NCBI RefSeq assembly: GCF_000410535.2 | Contig: NC_021490.2 | Coordinates: 840,501-904,500, forward strand | Origin: Treponema pallidum subsp. pallidum str. Nichols | Lineage (GTDB): Bacteria; Spirochaetota; Spirochaetia; Treponematales; Treponemataceae | Reading direction: 5' to 3' | Length of the DNA stretch: 64,000 nucleotides | Shown here: positions 44,835 to 52,655 of the stretch, piece after piece | How the letters are laid out: every line of letters starts with the position of its first letter | Position numbering within the stretch: position 1 is the first letter of the stretch | Notes under the pieces: model-generated | Told to the model about the DNA's origin: nothing | The model's input: the letters and a program-made list of their open reading frames with translations, nothing else | Databases searched by the model: none | Program-made: the position numbers and the translations under genes

Positions 44835-45818
44835 GTGTCTTTTGCAAAAGGGTCTGGCGGGGTCGTGCGCAGGTGTGCACTCGATCTTCCAGGAGCCTCT
44901 CGGGCCATGCACGCTTTCTGTCTCCTCTGTACCTCCGTCGTGGGGGACATAGTGTCTCGTCTCGTTCGCAACCTCGACGCGCATACCATTGATGAAGCCC
45001 TTGCCTTCGTTAAGTCGCGTGAAGCATTCAGTGTCAGCTTGGCGGAATATCTAAAAGCAGCTAAATGTTCTTTTTCCACGCGTGGTACCGCTCCCTTTAT
45101 ACGGGGCGGTAGCGTACTGTACCGAGATGCAGAACCGTGTGCAGTACTCCTGCTCACGCGCGCAGGGTTGCTTTTGCACAACAGTGAGCCAAACACAAAC
45201 AGTGCGGCGATCTACCGTGCCTGCAAACGGCTGGTAACCGCGCAGGTGCGTTCGATTGTAGGTACAGAAATGCACACGTGCGTTATCGCACGCTCGATTT
45301 CAGGTATTACAACTCACGCGCAGCAGGAGCGATATTACCTACTGGTGCTGCCACTACACACACCACGTGTTGAATATGAGCAAAACAGTGCTCCATTGCA
45401 TATCCGGCGCGCACAGCTAAAAGATATGCGAGAGCTATTTCCTCTCCATATGCATTACAAACGTGAAGAAGTACTGCCCGTAGGAAACAGTCCAAAACAT
45501 AAGGCGACCGTGCGTACCCTGCACGCACATCTCCGTACACGCGTGATATTCCACGCCTCAATAGGAGGACACATCGTTGCAAAGGCGCAAACAAACGCAC
45601 ATGGCTTTCATTGTCACCAAATTGGCGGGGTATATACGGTGCCTGCATATCGCAACCGGGGCATTGCCACTGCATTGGTTGCAACGCTTGCGTATAACCG
45701 ACTCGATATAGGAAAAACACCGGTGCTTTTCGTAAAGGTACGTAACATGGCAGCGCGGCGCGTATACGAAAAGATCGGCTTTACGCTACACGGATTATAC
45801 CGCGTCATTAATCTATAG
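44835..45818 (+). CDS. GNAT-family N-acetyltransferase with an N-terminal extra domain
   Basis: Up to 327 residues. The C-terminal 140 residues are a GNAT fold: 'LHIRRAQLKDMRELFPLHMHY', the acetyl-CoA loop 'YRNRGIATALVATLAYN' (R/Q-x-x-G-x-A), and 'KVRNMAARRVYEKIGF'. The N-terminal 180 residues are an unrelated module ('RGGSVLYRDAEPCAVLLLTRAGLLLH') similar in layout to ligand-sensing domains that precede some GNATs. The start is uncertain: no ribosome site is evident at 44835, and ATG 44907 is an alternative, leaving about 303 residues. Substrate unknown. It converges on the SDR-like gene. Confidence 0.72.
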   Translation: MSFAKGSGGVVRRCALDLPGASRAMHAFCLLCTSVVGDIVSRLVRNLDAHTIDEALAFVKSREAFSVSLAEYLKAAKCSFSTRGTAPFIRGGSVLYRDAEPCAVLLLTRAGLLLHNSEPNTNSAAIYRACKRLVTAQVRSIVGTEMHTCVIARSISGITTHAQQERYYLLVLPLHTPRVEYEQNSAPLHIRRAQLKDMRELFPLHMHYKREEVLPVGNSPKHKATVRTLHAHLRTRVIFHASIGGHIVAKAQTNAHGFHCHQIGGVYTVPAYRNRGIATALVATLAYNRLDIGKTPVLFVKVRNMAARRVYEKIGFTLHGLYRVINL

Positions 45819-45889
45819 CGAAGCAAACAATAAAGACGTTAAAAGAGAAGAACACGGCAACGAAAGGGAAAGACAACGTCGCGTGACCT

Positions 45890-46534
45890 CTATTTTCCAA
45901 AAAAGCTACGTTGACCAGCCCTTACCCATCGCCCAGGGCCACGTGACAGAACCGGAGATGCAAGCTGCGTTGCAATCCACTGCGTATAGGAATCGTCGTC
46001 AACTCCGTCAAGCCGTATTAACAATGTCTGCATACGCGGTGCATCCTTTCGCGCAAGACCGAGCACGCACTCCTCCGCCATGCGCACAAAAGCGGCAGAC
46101 GCAACAGATACCATAGCAGACGCACAGTGCGCGCTCGTCTCCCGGTGCACAAACAGAAGTTTCCCACGCGCCTGACTGACAAAATGCGCAGTCAGCATGT
46201 GCACCAATGCCATATTTGCCACGATCAAATCCACCGAGATCCGATCGATACTGGAAAAATCATCTCCCGGATAAAGATCTACATAACTTTGCGCGTCAAA
46301 AACGAACACCGCTGTCTCAAGCACAATGCCTAGATTTTCAATCTGAAGCAGAATACCGCGCAATGAAAAGGGAGACGCGCGATTCCAATAAACCAACCCA
46401 TCACGCACAGGCACATCCCCACGAGCTGCCTCGTGTGCGCTCAAGCACACACGACACCCCTGATTACGTAAAACCTCTGCGAGACTACGAGAAAACTGAA
46501 GGCGATTATCGCTGACGAAAACTCCCGCGCCCAT
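45890..46534 (-). CDS. Short-chain-dehydrogenase-like protein lacking catalytic motifs
   Basis: 214 residues from ATG 46534; the frame is open to 46555. The overall pattern is Rossmann/SDR-like: an N-terminal strand-helix ('GVFVSDNRLQFSRSLAEVLRNQGCRV'), a central 'SVDLIVANMALVHMLTAHFV', a 'GKLLFVHRE' strand, and 'ASAAFVRMAEECV' where SDRs carry their active helix. The glycine-rich TGxxxGxG and the YxxxK pair are both missing, so catalysis is unlikely. The family call is moderate. The ATG sits in the loop of a 9-bp hairpin with TATACT 7 nt upstream and no ribosome site; see findings. It converges on the GNAT gene (71 nt apart). Confidence 0.55.
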   Translation of the reverse strand: MGAGVFVSDNRLQFSRSLAEVLRNQGCRVCLSAHEAARGDVPVRDGLVYWNRASPFSLRGILLQIENLGIVLETAVFVFDAQSYVDLYPGDDFSSIDRISVDLIVANMALVHMLTAHFVSQARGKLLFVHRETSAHCASAMVSVASAAFVRMAEECVLGLARKDAPRMQTLLIRLDGVDDDSYTQWIATQLASPVLSRGPGRWVRAGQRSFFGK

Positions 46535-46544
46535 ACGCGGGAGT
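46517..46544 (-). terminator. Hairpin downstream of eno, with TTTT tail
   Basis: On the minus strand ACTCCCGCG-TATGGG-CGCGGGAGT (9-bp perfect stem) is followed by TTTT. It lies about 150 nt after the eno stop, on the same strand, and could end eno transcription. The loop holds the ATG of the next gene, so its role may be dual. Confidence 0.4.
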
Positions 46545-46547
46545 ATA
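46542..46547 (-). promoter_or_regulatory. Possible -10 box of the SDR-like gene
   Basis: TATACT on the minus strand ends 7 nt before the ATG at 46534. A TTTATC 17 nt upstream is a poor -35. The first half of the terminator-like hairpin overlaps this box. Confidence 0.35.
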
Positions 46548-46692
46548 AAACACATCCTGGCGAAGATAAAAGCGTCCTCACAGCAGAAAGACCAGCAACC
46601 ATTCCGCCAGGAAGTAAAGAAGAAACGACACGGAGTCCTGCGTTCTCTGCCCCGTACCCCAACTTCTTATAGAGTTCCTCGCACCTTACAAG

Positions 46693-47991
46693 CTAACAAC
46701 CAAACCGCTCAAAGGTCTTTGCCCCGTAGTAGCGCGCCTGTGCACCCAACTCTTCCTCAATGCGCATCAACTGGTTATACTTCGCCACCCGGTCACTGCG
46801 ACTCATCGAGCCGGTTTTGATTTGACCTGTCTCAAGTGCCACTGCTAAGTCTGCGATAAACGCATCCTCTGTCTCACCCGAGCGATGTGAAATCACCGCC
46901 GCGTAGCCTGCGTTCTGAGCCATACGCACCGCGTCGACAGTTTCTGTGACCGTGCCAATCTGATTAAGTTTTATCAGAATCGAATTGCACGATCCTTCTT
47001 TGATACCTCGGGCCAGACGCCCAGTGTTGGTTACAAAAAAATCATCTCCCACAATTTGGACTTTGTCTCCCAACTCTTTCGTGAGCTGCACGTAACCTGC
47101 CCAGTCGTTTTGGTCAAGCGGATCCTCGATAGACACAATCGGATACGTAGCAATCCACTTCTTGTACAGATCAATCATTTCCTGTGCTGTGAACAGCTTC
47201 CCCGGATTCGACTTCCAAAACTTGTACCCTCTCCGATCTCCTTCATCGAATAACTCAGAAGACGCACAGTCAAGCGCAATACACACATCCTTCCGCGGCG
47301 CAAGGCCGGCTTTTGCGATCGCTTTCATAATGTACTCAAGGGCTTGCTCGTTATCCAAATCAGGCGCAAAACCACCTTCATCACCAACTGACGTAGCTTT
47401 GCCGTCGGCGGCAAGCAGGCCCTTTAACGCGTGGAACACCTCTGCGGTCATGCGCACCGCTTCGCGCATGGACGCAGCGCCGATGGGCATAACCATAAAC
47501 TCTTGAAAGTCAATTTTATTATCAGAATGCTTCCCCCCATTGATAATGTTGGCCATAGGGACCGGCATGCGAAAAGTGTGCACACCACCGAGGTAACGGT
47601 AGAGAGGAACACCCAGAAAGTCTGCAGCAGCACGCGCACAAGCCATGGAGACGCCAAGCATAGCATTCGCACCAAGCTTTGACTTATTGTCAGTGCCGTC
47701 CAGATTCCGCATCGCGTGATCTATCTCACCCTGGTTGAGCGCATCCATACCTTCGAGCGTATCAGCAATGAGCGTGTTGACAGTTCCAACGGCCTTGAGA
47801 ACACCCTTACCGTTATAGCGCTCCTTGTCTCCATCACGCATTTCGAGCGCCTCGAACTCTCCGGTAGACGCCCCTGAAGGAACACACGCACGGCCAAAGC
47901 TACCGTCACTGAGCGAGACATCCACTTCGACAGTGGGGTTTCCCCGAGAATCGATGATCTCGCGCGCTTCAATGCATGCAATGTCACTCAC
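46693..47991 (-). CDS. eno: Enolase
   Basis: 432 residues. Interconverts 2-phosphoglycerate and phosphoenolpyruvate in glycolysis. GTG start at 47991 with AGGAGGT upstream. It begins '[22 protein letters not shown]', and shows 'NGKGVLKAV', '[14 protein letters not shown]' (catalytic Glu), '[13 protein letters not shown]' and '[19 protein letters not shown]'. Standard length. It has a well-spaced promoter just upstream. Glycolysis is the main ATP source of this organism, so high expression is expected; that is general knowledge. Confidence 0.98.
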
Positions 47992-48014
47992 TTAAGACCT
48001 CCTGATGTGGGCGC

Positions 48015-48043
48015 ATGGTAACACGCGAAAAAAAATGCGTAAA
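48015..48043 (-). promoter_or_regulatory. Candidate sigma-70-type promoter of eno
   Basis: On the minus strand TTTACG (48043-48038), 17 nt including a T8 run, TACCAT (48020-48015). The predicted start at about 48008 leaves a 17-nt leader that contains AGGAGGT before the GTG. Four of six bases match in each box. Confidence 0.6.
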
Positions 48044-48166
48044 GGTTTTCCACTCTCTCTATCGCCCCCGCACGCCGCGCTCCCTTCCCACTGAGAACAC
48101 CACAGAGAAAGTAACTGTACCAACCGCCTCGGTATTCCAACGGAGTATTGCAACGGCGCGTTATAT

Positions 48167-49099
48167 CTATTCTCGATACGCAATGGGAACCATCAATTGA
48201 TCACGAGACAGAATAGTGTGCGGGAAAACACGCTGCGCTTCCTTTAATAAACGTTTCAACTCGTGATCGGTATATCGAGGGCTATAGTGGATGAGTGCCA
48301 TAAGTCGCACACGCGCATCGCGCGCTATCGTGGCTGCCTGCACGCACGTCATATGCTTTTTCTCTGCTGCATCCTTTTCCATCCCTTTCTCAAACATTCC
48401 CTCACACACAAAGAAATCCGAATTCCGCACCTCGGCTGCAATGGACTGCAAATATTTTGTATCAGTGACGAAGCTCACCTTACGCCCCGGACGCGCCGGT
48501 CCCATTACCTGTTCAGGATATACTGTCACCCCCTGCGCGGACTGCACTGCAACCCCTGACTGTAACTGAGACCACAGCGCCCCACAGGGAACGTGCAAAT
48601 CCTGAGCCGCGCGCGGGTCAAATGATCCGGGACGATCCTGCTCTTCTAGCGTGTAGCCCATACACGGCTTGGTATGATCCAGACAAAAACAGCGCACCTG
48701 AAAATCCTTACCACGGTATACCACTTGTGGTTCTATCACCTCTTTGACAATAATCTCGTAATTAATGTACATGTCCAAAATCCTGCGGCTCGTTTCCACA
48801 TACTCTGCAGTTCTTGGAGGACCGATGATGTACAGCGGTTCGCTGCGAGCAACTTGAGAAGAGAGCATCAAAAGCCCCGGCAGCCCAGTGATGTGGTCTG
48901 CATGGGTGTGACTGATGAAAATGGCACTGATTTTCTTCCAGCGTAAGCTCAGACGCCGCAACGACACTTGGGTACCTTCCCCAGCGTCGAACAGAAACAA
49001 CTCTCCCTCACGACGCAACAACACAGAAGTCAGATGCCGATGGGGTAATGGCACCATGCCGCCACACCCTAAAATAAACGCTTCAAGATTCATATGCAC
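48167..49099 (-). CDS. rnz: Ribonuclease Z (tRNA 3'-processing)
   Basis: 310 residues from GTG 49099, or 308 from ATG 49093; neither has a strong ribosome site. The metallo-beta-lactamase metal motif is 'IFISHTHADHITGLPGLL', with further ligands at 'YKVCCFCLDHTK'-like 'CFCLDHTKPCMGY', 'FVTDTKYL' and 'LALIHYSPRY'. It cleaves tRNA precursors 3' of the discriminator base, which matters here since both tRNAs in this window lack encoded CCA. The bacterial short form. It would also be the enzyme to free htrA mRNA from tRNA-Lys. Confidence 0.95.
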   Translation of the reverse strand: MHMNLEAFILGCGGMVPLPHRHLTSVLLRREGELFLFDAGEGTQVSLRRLSLRWKKISAIFISHTHADHITGLPGLLMLSSQVARSEPLYIIGPPRTAEYVETSRRILDMYINYEIIVKEVIEPQVVYRGKDFQVRCFCLDHTKPCMGYTLEEQDRPGSFDPRAAQDLHVPCGALWSQLQSGVAVQSAQGVTVYPEQVMGPARPGRKVSFVTDTKYLQSIAAEVRNSDFFVCEGMFEKGMEKDAAEKKHMTCVQAATIARDARVRLMALIHYSPRYTDHELKRLLKEAQRVFPHTILSRDQLMVPIAYRE

Positions 49100-49126
49100 A
49101 CCATTCCGACGTCAACCTTTTGGAGG

Positions 49127-49819
49127 TTAACTCAGGCGCCTGATGGATTCTTGTGCCTCTTTGTACTCAGGACGCAAATGCAACGCACGTCGGTATGCAT
49201 CAAGTGCAAAGCCTTTGTCTCCTGCGTACTCGCGCGCAAGTCCCAGGCGATACCACCATAGCGCATTCGACGGTTCAAAATTCACCGCTGTTGAGTACGC
49301 GATGTCTGCCTTCCGGAAGCGTTTGGTGAGGCGAAAGATCTCTCCCAAATAAAAGTATGCCACACTGATACGCTCACCGCGCGGCGCCATGTCAATATAG
49401 CGCTCCATAGCGTGCATGGAACCCTTGTAATCGCCGACAAAAAAGAGCGCCTCTGCGAGAGTTTCCACCACGCGGTGATCGACCGAAATTTTCAGCGCCT
49501 CCTGGCATAGGGCAACCGTATCTGCATAACGACCAAGACGGAAAAGAGACCAGGTACACACTGCATACGCGTCGGCGTGTCGCGGATCGCGCTCAAGCAC
49601 ACTGCGACAAAGCTCAACCGCCTGCGTATACATCTTTTGTGCATCTTCACGCCCACCTGAAGTGTCCATGCTACGCCCATTCCGGTAAAGAGAGAGTGCC
49701 TCTCGCACCTCAGCTGCTCCCGCCTGTGCAGCAGCAGGAGGTTGCTCCTGCGCACTGCCACGTGCAAGAAACCAGACAAGAACGAATGCCCCCGCTACTG
49801 TCCGTGTTCGTGTAAACAC
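49127..49819 (-). CDS. Exported TPR-repeat protein
   Basis: 230 residues from the GTG at 49819, chosen because GAAGGAGG lies 4 nt upstream and it creates a signal peptide ('TVAGAFVLVWFLARGSAQE'); the frame is open to 49897. About five tetratricopeptide units follow, with landmarks 'YAVCTWSLFRLGRYADTVAL', 'LAEALFFVGDYKGSMHAMER', 'YLGEIFRLTKRFRKADIAYS', and 'WWYRLGLAREYAGDKGFALDAY'. TPR proteins are scaffolds; the periplasmic location suggests an envelope-complex partner. It is 27 nt upstream of rnz on the divergent-free minus strand. Confidence 0.85.
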   Translation of the reverse strand: MFTRTRTVAGAFVLVWFLARGSAQEQPPAAAQAGAAEVREALSLYRNGRSMDTSGGREDAQKMYTQAVELCRSVLERDPRHADAYAVCTWSLFRLGRYADTVALCQEALKISVDHRVVETLAEALFFVGDYKGSMHAMERYIDMAPRGERISVAYFYLGEIFRLTKRFRKADIAYSTAVNFEPSNALWWYRLGLAREYAGDKGFALDAYRRALHLRPEYKEAQESIRRLS

Positions 49820-49992
49820 AGCGCCTCCTTCAGACACATCGAAGGCTCCCGCACAGAGCGCACGCCCTTTATGAAACGCGACGCGCACACGGGACACCTT
49901 CTTTCAAAAGACACACCCACACCATCCCCATCCTTGAGTATGCAGAAGAACCGTCAGGACTGGGTAGGTTTTAAACGGAAAGAACTTGCACC

Positions 49993-50799
49993 CTACAAAG
50001 CAGGCGCCACCTCCCCACCCTTGTAGCGTTCCTTCAGATACGTACGCACGCGCCCACCACACAACGCACGGAGCACCGCCTGCACGCGCGCATCAGCCTC
50101 GTTTCCTCGTTTTACCACCAGCACATTCGCGTAGGCTGAGGCATCAGGTTCCACTGCAAGCCCGTCACGCCGTGCAGAAAGACCAGCCATTATTGCGTAA
50201 TTTCCATTAATCACCGCACCATCTACCTGATCAAAGACGCGCGGCAGAAGGGCACTTTCCACCTCCTGAAGTACCACATTGCGCACATTTTGCTGCACAT
50301 CCTCTACTGTGGCAAACAGTCCTGAACCCGCACGCATCCGAATGAACCCTGCTGCTTCCAAAAGTCTGAGTGCACGTGCCTCGTTGGACGAATCATTTGG
50401 AATGGCAATGACCGCGCCGGCGGGGAAATCACTCACATGCCGATACGTTCTAGAGTATAACGCCAGTGGCTCTACGTGCACGTTTCCAACACTTACCAGG
50501 TCCCCGTTGTGCTCCTGGTTAAATTGCTGCATATGGGGCACATGCTGAAAGAAATTCATCAGAATATCCCCCCGCATTACCGCCTCGTTCAGCGCCACGT
50601 AGTTTGTAAACTCTACAATACGTAGTTCGATGTGCTGCTTCTTCACTTCTTCTTTTGCGATCTCAAGTAAGCGCGCGTGCGGTTCAGACAGCACCCCTAC
50701 CCCCACCGTTTCATCCTTCACCTGAGTACACGCAACCACCCCTACGCTTAGGGCAATGAGTTTCCCTACGAGCGCAGCGCTCACCGTTTTTCCTTTCAT
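49993..50799 (-). CDS. metQ: Tp32/MetQ-type methionine-binding lipoprotein
   Basis: 268 residues. Lipobox 'SVGVVACTQ' follows a signal peptide. NlpA/MetQ family features: 'VGVGVLSEPHARLLEIA', 'VEFTNYVALNEAVMRGDILMNFFQHVPHM', 'AIPNDSSNEARALRLLEAAGFI', and 'GAVINGNYAIMAGL'. This matches the T. pallidum Tp32 antigen, whose crystal structure showed bound L-methionine. The partner ATPase and permease (metN/metI) are not in this window. Fits the presence of metK and metG in the region. It is 80 nt downstream of mscS on the same strand. Confidence 0.95.
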   Translation of the reverse strand: MKGKTVSAALVGKLIALSVGVVACTQVKDETVGVGVLSEPHARLLEIAKEEVKKQHIELRIVEFTNYVALNEAVMRGDILMNFFQHVPHMQQFNQEHNGDLVSVGNVHVEPLALYSRTYRHVSDFPAGAVIAIPNDSSNEARALRLLEAAGFIRMRAGSGLFATVEDVQQNVRNVVLQEVESALLPRVFDQVDGAVINGNYAIMAGLSARRDGLAVEPDASAYANVLVVKRGNEADARVQAVLRALCGGRVRTYLKERYKGGEVAPAL

Positions 50800-50879
50800 C
50801 TCATTCGGCCTCCCCCTGTCCCTCTATCCATCCTGTCAATGTCCAAAGAAAAAGCGCACATCAAGACTCACCCTGCATT

Positions 50880-51758
50880 TCACACCGTTTCCGCACGTGG
50901 CGCATCGCACGCCCCCTGCACCCGTACGTCCACATGCGGAAAGGGAACCTCAATGCCCGCCTGTTTGAAGCATTCGTCGATATCCACGAAGATAGCATTG
51001 CGCAAATCATTGAAATGCTCAATGTGAGTCCAGGTCAGGAGCGTTACGTCAATACCCGAGTCAGCGAAGGCATTCCACAAAACCGCCGGCGCAGGATCCG
51101 AAAGCACAAACCGGTTACGTGTCGCAACATCTAGCAAGAGCTGTTGCACCCGGCGCAGGTCACTTCCATACGCCACGGAAACTTCCGTTTTCACTCGGCG
51201 ATGAGGACAGTGCGAATAGTTAACAAGGTTCGCTTTGAGGATCGTTTCGTTGGGCACGCGCACATACTGCCCATCGAGCGTTTTGAGCGCCACCGAAAGC
51301 AAATTAATTGACTGCACTGCACCGACGATACCGTCAATTTCTATCACGTCTTGAATTCGAAAAGCACGTTCGGTCATGACAAACAGCCCTGATATGACGT
51401 TTGAAACCGACGTTTGCGCCGCAAATCCAAGCGCTACTCCCGCTATCCCCGCGGCCCCTAGCAGCGCGCTCACGTTGATCCCCAACCAGTGAAAGGCGGT
51501 AAACGTCATCACCGTGAACGAGAGATAGTTTAGTGTTTTGAACACAAAATGCTGCGTCTGCGCGGATAACCGCCTTGCAACAACACGGCGCACACCGCGC
51601 CTCAGCATTCGAAAGAAGGCAGAGGTGATGCACAGCACGGCAACGAAGCGCAGGAGATACCACACGCGCTCTGACGTCGCAACCTGCGTGAGGCCCGCGC
51701 CCAGCGCGCAAGCAGCCGTAGCAAGAGACTGCACGAAATGCTCCAATTCTCGCATATT
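50880..51758 (-). CDS. mscS: Small-conductance mechanosensitive channel (MscS)
   Basis: 292 residues from ATG 51758 (GGGGAAT upstream; the frame is open to 51785). The pore-lining helix is 'GLFAAQTSVSNVISGLFVMTERAFRIQD'-like, with 'GIAGVALGFAAQTSVSNV', then the beta domain 'VIEIDGIVGAVQSINLLSVALKTLDGQYVRVPNE' and 'VSVAYGSDLRRVQQLL'. These are the MscS signatures. Three N-terminal spans. It opens under membrane tension to release solutes. Confidence 0.93.
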   Translation of the reverse strand, partial: NMRELEHFVQSLATAACALGAGLTQVATSERVWYLLRFVAVLCITSAFFRMLRRGVRRVVARRLSAQTQHFVFKTLNYLSFTVMTFTAFHWLGINVSALLGAAGIAGVALGFAAQTSVSNVISGLFVMTERAFRIQDVIEIDGIVGAVQSINLLSVALKTLDGQYVRVPNETILKANLVNYSHCPHRRVKTEVSVAYGSDLRRVQQLLLDVATRNRFVLSDPAPAVLWNAFADSGIDVTLLTWTHIEHFNDLRNAIFVDIDECFKQAGIEVPFPHVDVRVQGACDAPRAETV

Positions 51759-51872
51759 CCCCGCTTGTGCACGCCTCGACACCACGCCTGCATCCTACGC
51801 AAGGGCGTACTGCGCGCAAATATGCCCCCAATCTCCTGCTCCCCTTCCTAAAAACAGGAGAGCACTACACCC

Positions 51873-52259
51873 CTACTTACCTGACCACACCCCGTGCAGG
51901 TTACAAAACTCATAGGCTTCGAGCACCTGATCGTCTGCTGTCAGTGCAAAGGTCACCTCAGGCGCTCCATCTACCGGAAGTTCCTTGAGCTGAATACCCT
52001 TCCGGGTCTTGAGGCACACCCACGCAATGTAATGCTCCGGCGTCATTGGGTGAGCCACACTCCCCACCTTCACCTTTACCTCGTGTCCGTGCACTTCTAC
52101 CACGGGGATATGCTTTTCCTTCGCTGCATCCACTGTACCTACAGGCACTGCACGCAGCACCTCACTGCCGCACGCGACACTACTGCCTGCAGGCGCATCC
52201 ATACCGAGAAAAAATCCCGCACTTTCCTTCTGCAAGAAAAACGACAACTCCCGTCCCAT
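51873..52259 (-). CDS. Superoxide reductase (neelaredoxin type, lacking center I)
   Basis: 128 residues from ATG 52259 (AGGAGA upstream). The catalytic iron site is complete: His in 'EKHIPVVEVHGHEV', 'SVAHPMTPEHYI', and 'CNLHG' at the C-terminus (Cys and His). The N-terminal desulforedoxin center of two-iron enzymes is degenerate: of its four cysteines only one is left ('VACGSEV'), so this is a one-iron enzyme, as established for T. pallidum. It reduces superoxide to peroxide and is the main superoxide defence since no SOD is expected. A short divergent region separates it from the tiny gene at 52523. Confidence 0.97.
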   Translation of the reverse strand: MGRELSFFLQKESAGFFLGMDAPAGSSVACGSEVLRAVPVGTVDAAKEKHIPVVEVHGHEVKVKVGSVAHPMTPEHYIAWVCLKTRKGIQLKELPVDGAPEVTFALTADDQVLEAYEFCNLHGVWSGK

Positions 52260-52461
52260 GGCAAGCATCTCCTATGTTGGTCTGATTTTGTTCTCGTGCG
52301 GACGCCTGTCGTGCCTCCGCGTGCGGAAACCGCCCGCGCCAGAGCACAGCCCCGCAGAGGCGCTGATTCTACCTAAATCAGGTCCGTGGGTAAAGCGTCA
52401 CCCACCTGTACGCATTCAGTAAACTCGCTCCTTCCGAGCCTGTGCTACGCACGAGTATACC

Positions 52462-52490
52462 TTGACCATTTGGGTAGTTTCCGCTACGCT
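52462..52490 (+). promoter_or_regulatory. Sigma-70-type promoter for the small basic gene and dxs
   Basis: TTGACC (52462-52467), 17 nt, TACGCT (52485-52490). Predicted start about 52497, 12 nt before the TGAGGAG ribosome site of the small gene at 52523 and 159 nt before dxs. Confidence 0.6.
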
Positions 52491-52522
52491 CCTGCCAGCT
52501 TGGATTCCTGAGGAGTTTCTAC

Positions 52523-52612
52523 GTGCCCTGCGGAAAGAAAAGAAAAAAGCAAAAGATAGCAACCCACAAGCGCAAGAAGAAGCTTCGCAAGAATCGGCAC
52601 AAGAACAGGTAG
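52523..52612 (+). CDS. Tiny basic ribosomal-type protein, AURKAIP1/COX24 (mS38/bS22-like) family
   Basis: 29 residues encoded by GTG 52523 to TAG 52612. Sixteen residues are Lys or Arg. The pattern 'CGKKRKK-x-KIATHKRKKK' then 'LRKNRHK' matches my memory of bacterial AURKAIP1/COX24-domain proteins, which correspond to mitochondrial small-subunit protein mS38 and mycobacterial bS22. TGAGGAG lies 7 nt upstream, a strong ribosome site, and a 17-spaced promoter lies just before it. It is too short for routine gene callers. dxs follows 43 nt downstream on the same strand. The family call rests on pattern memory, not a search. Confidence 0.82.
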   Translation: MPCGKKRKKQKIATHKRKKKLRKNRHKNR

Positions 52613-52655
52613 TCTCGGCCCGTGCGCCTTCTGTTCGACATGAGGCGTTTTCGTC

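Noticed and set aside
44270-45196. 308-codon minus-strand frame overlapping trxB and the GNAT gene
   Set aside because: It covers two well-supported plus-strand genes and shows no domain or ribosome site.
46441-46662. 73-codon minus frame between eno and the SDR-like gene
   Set aside because: No ribosome site, not recognisable, and overlaps the SDR-like gene start. The hairpin is a better account of the DNA.
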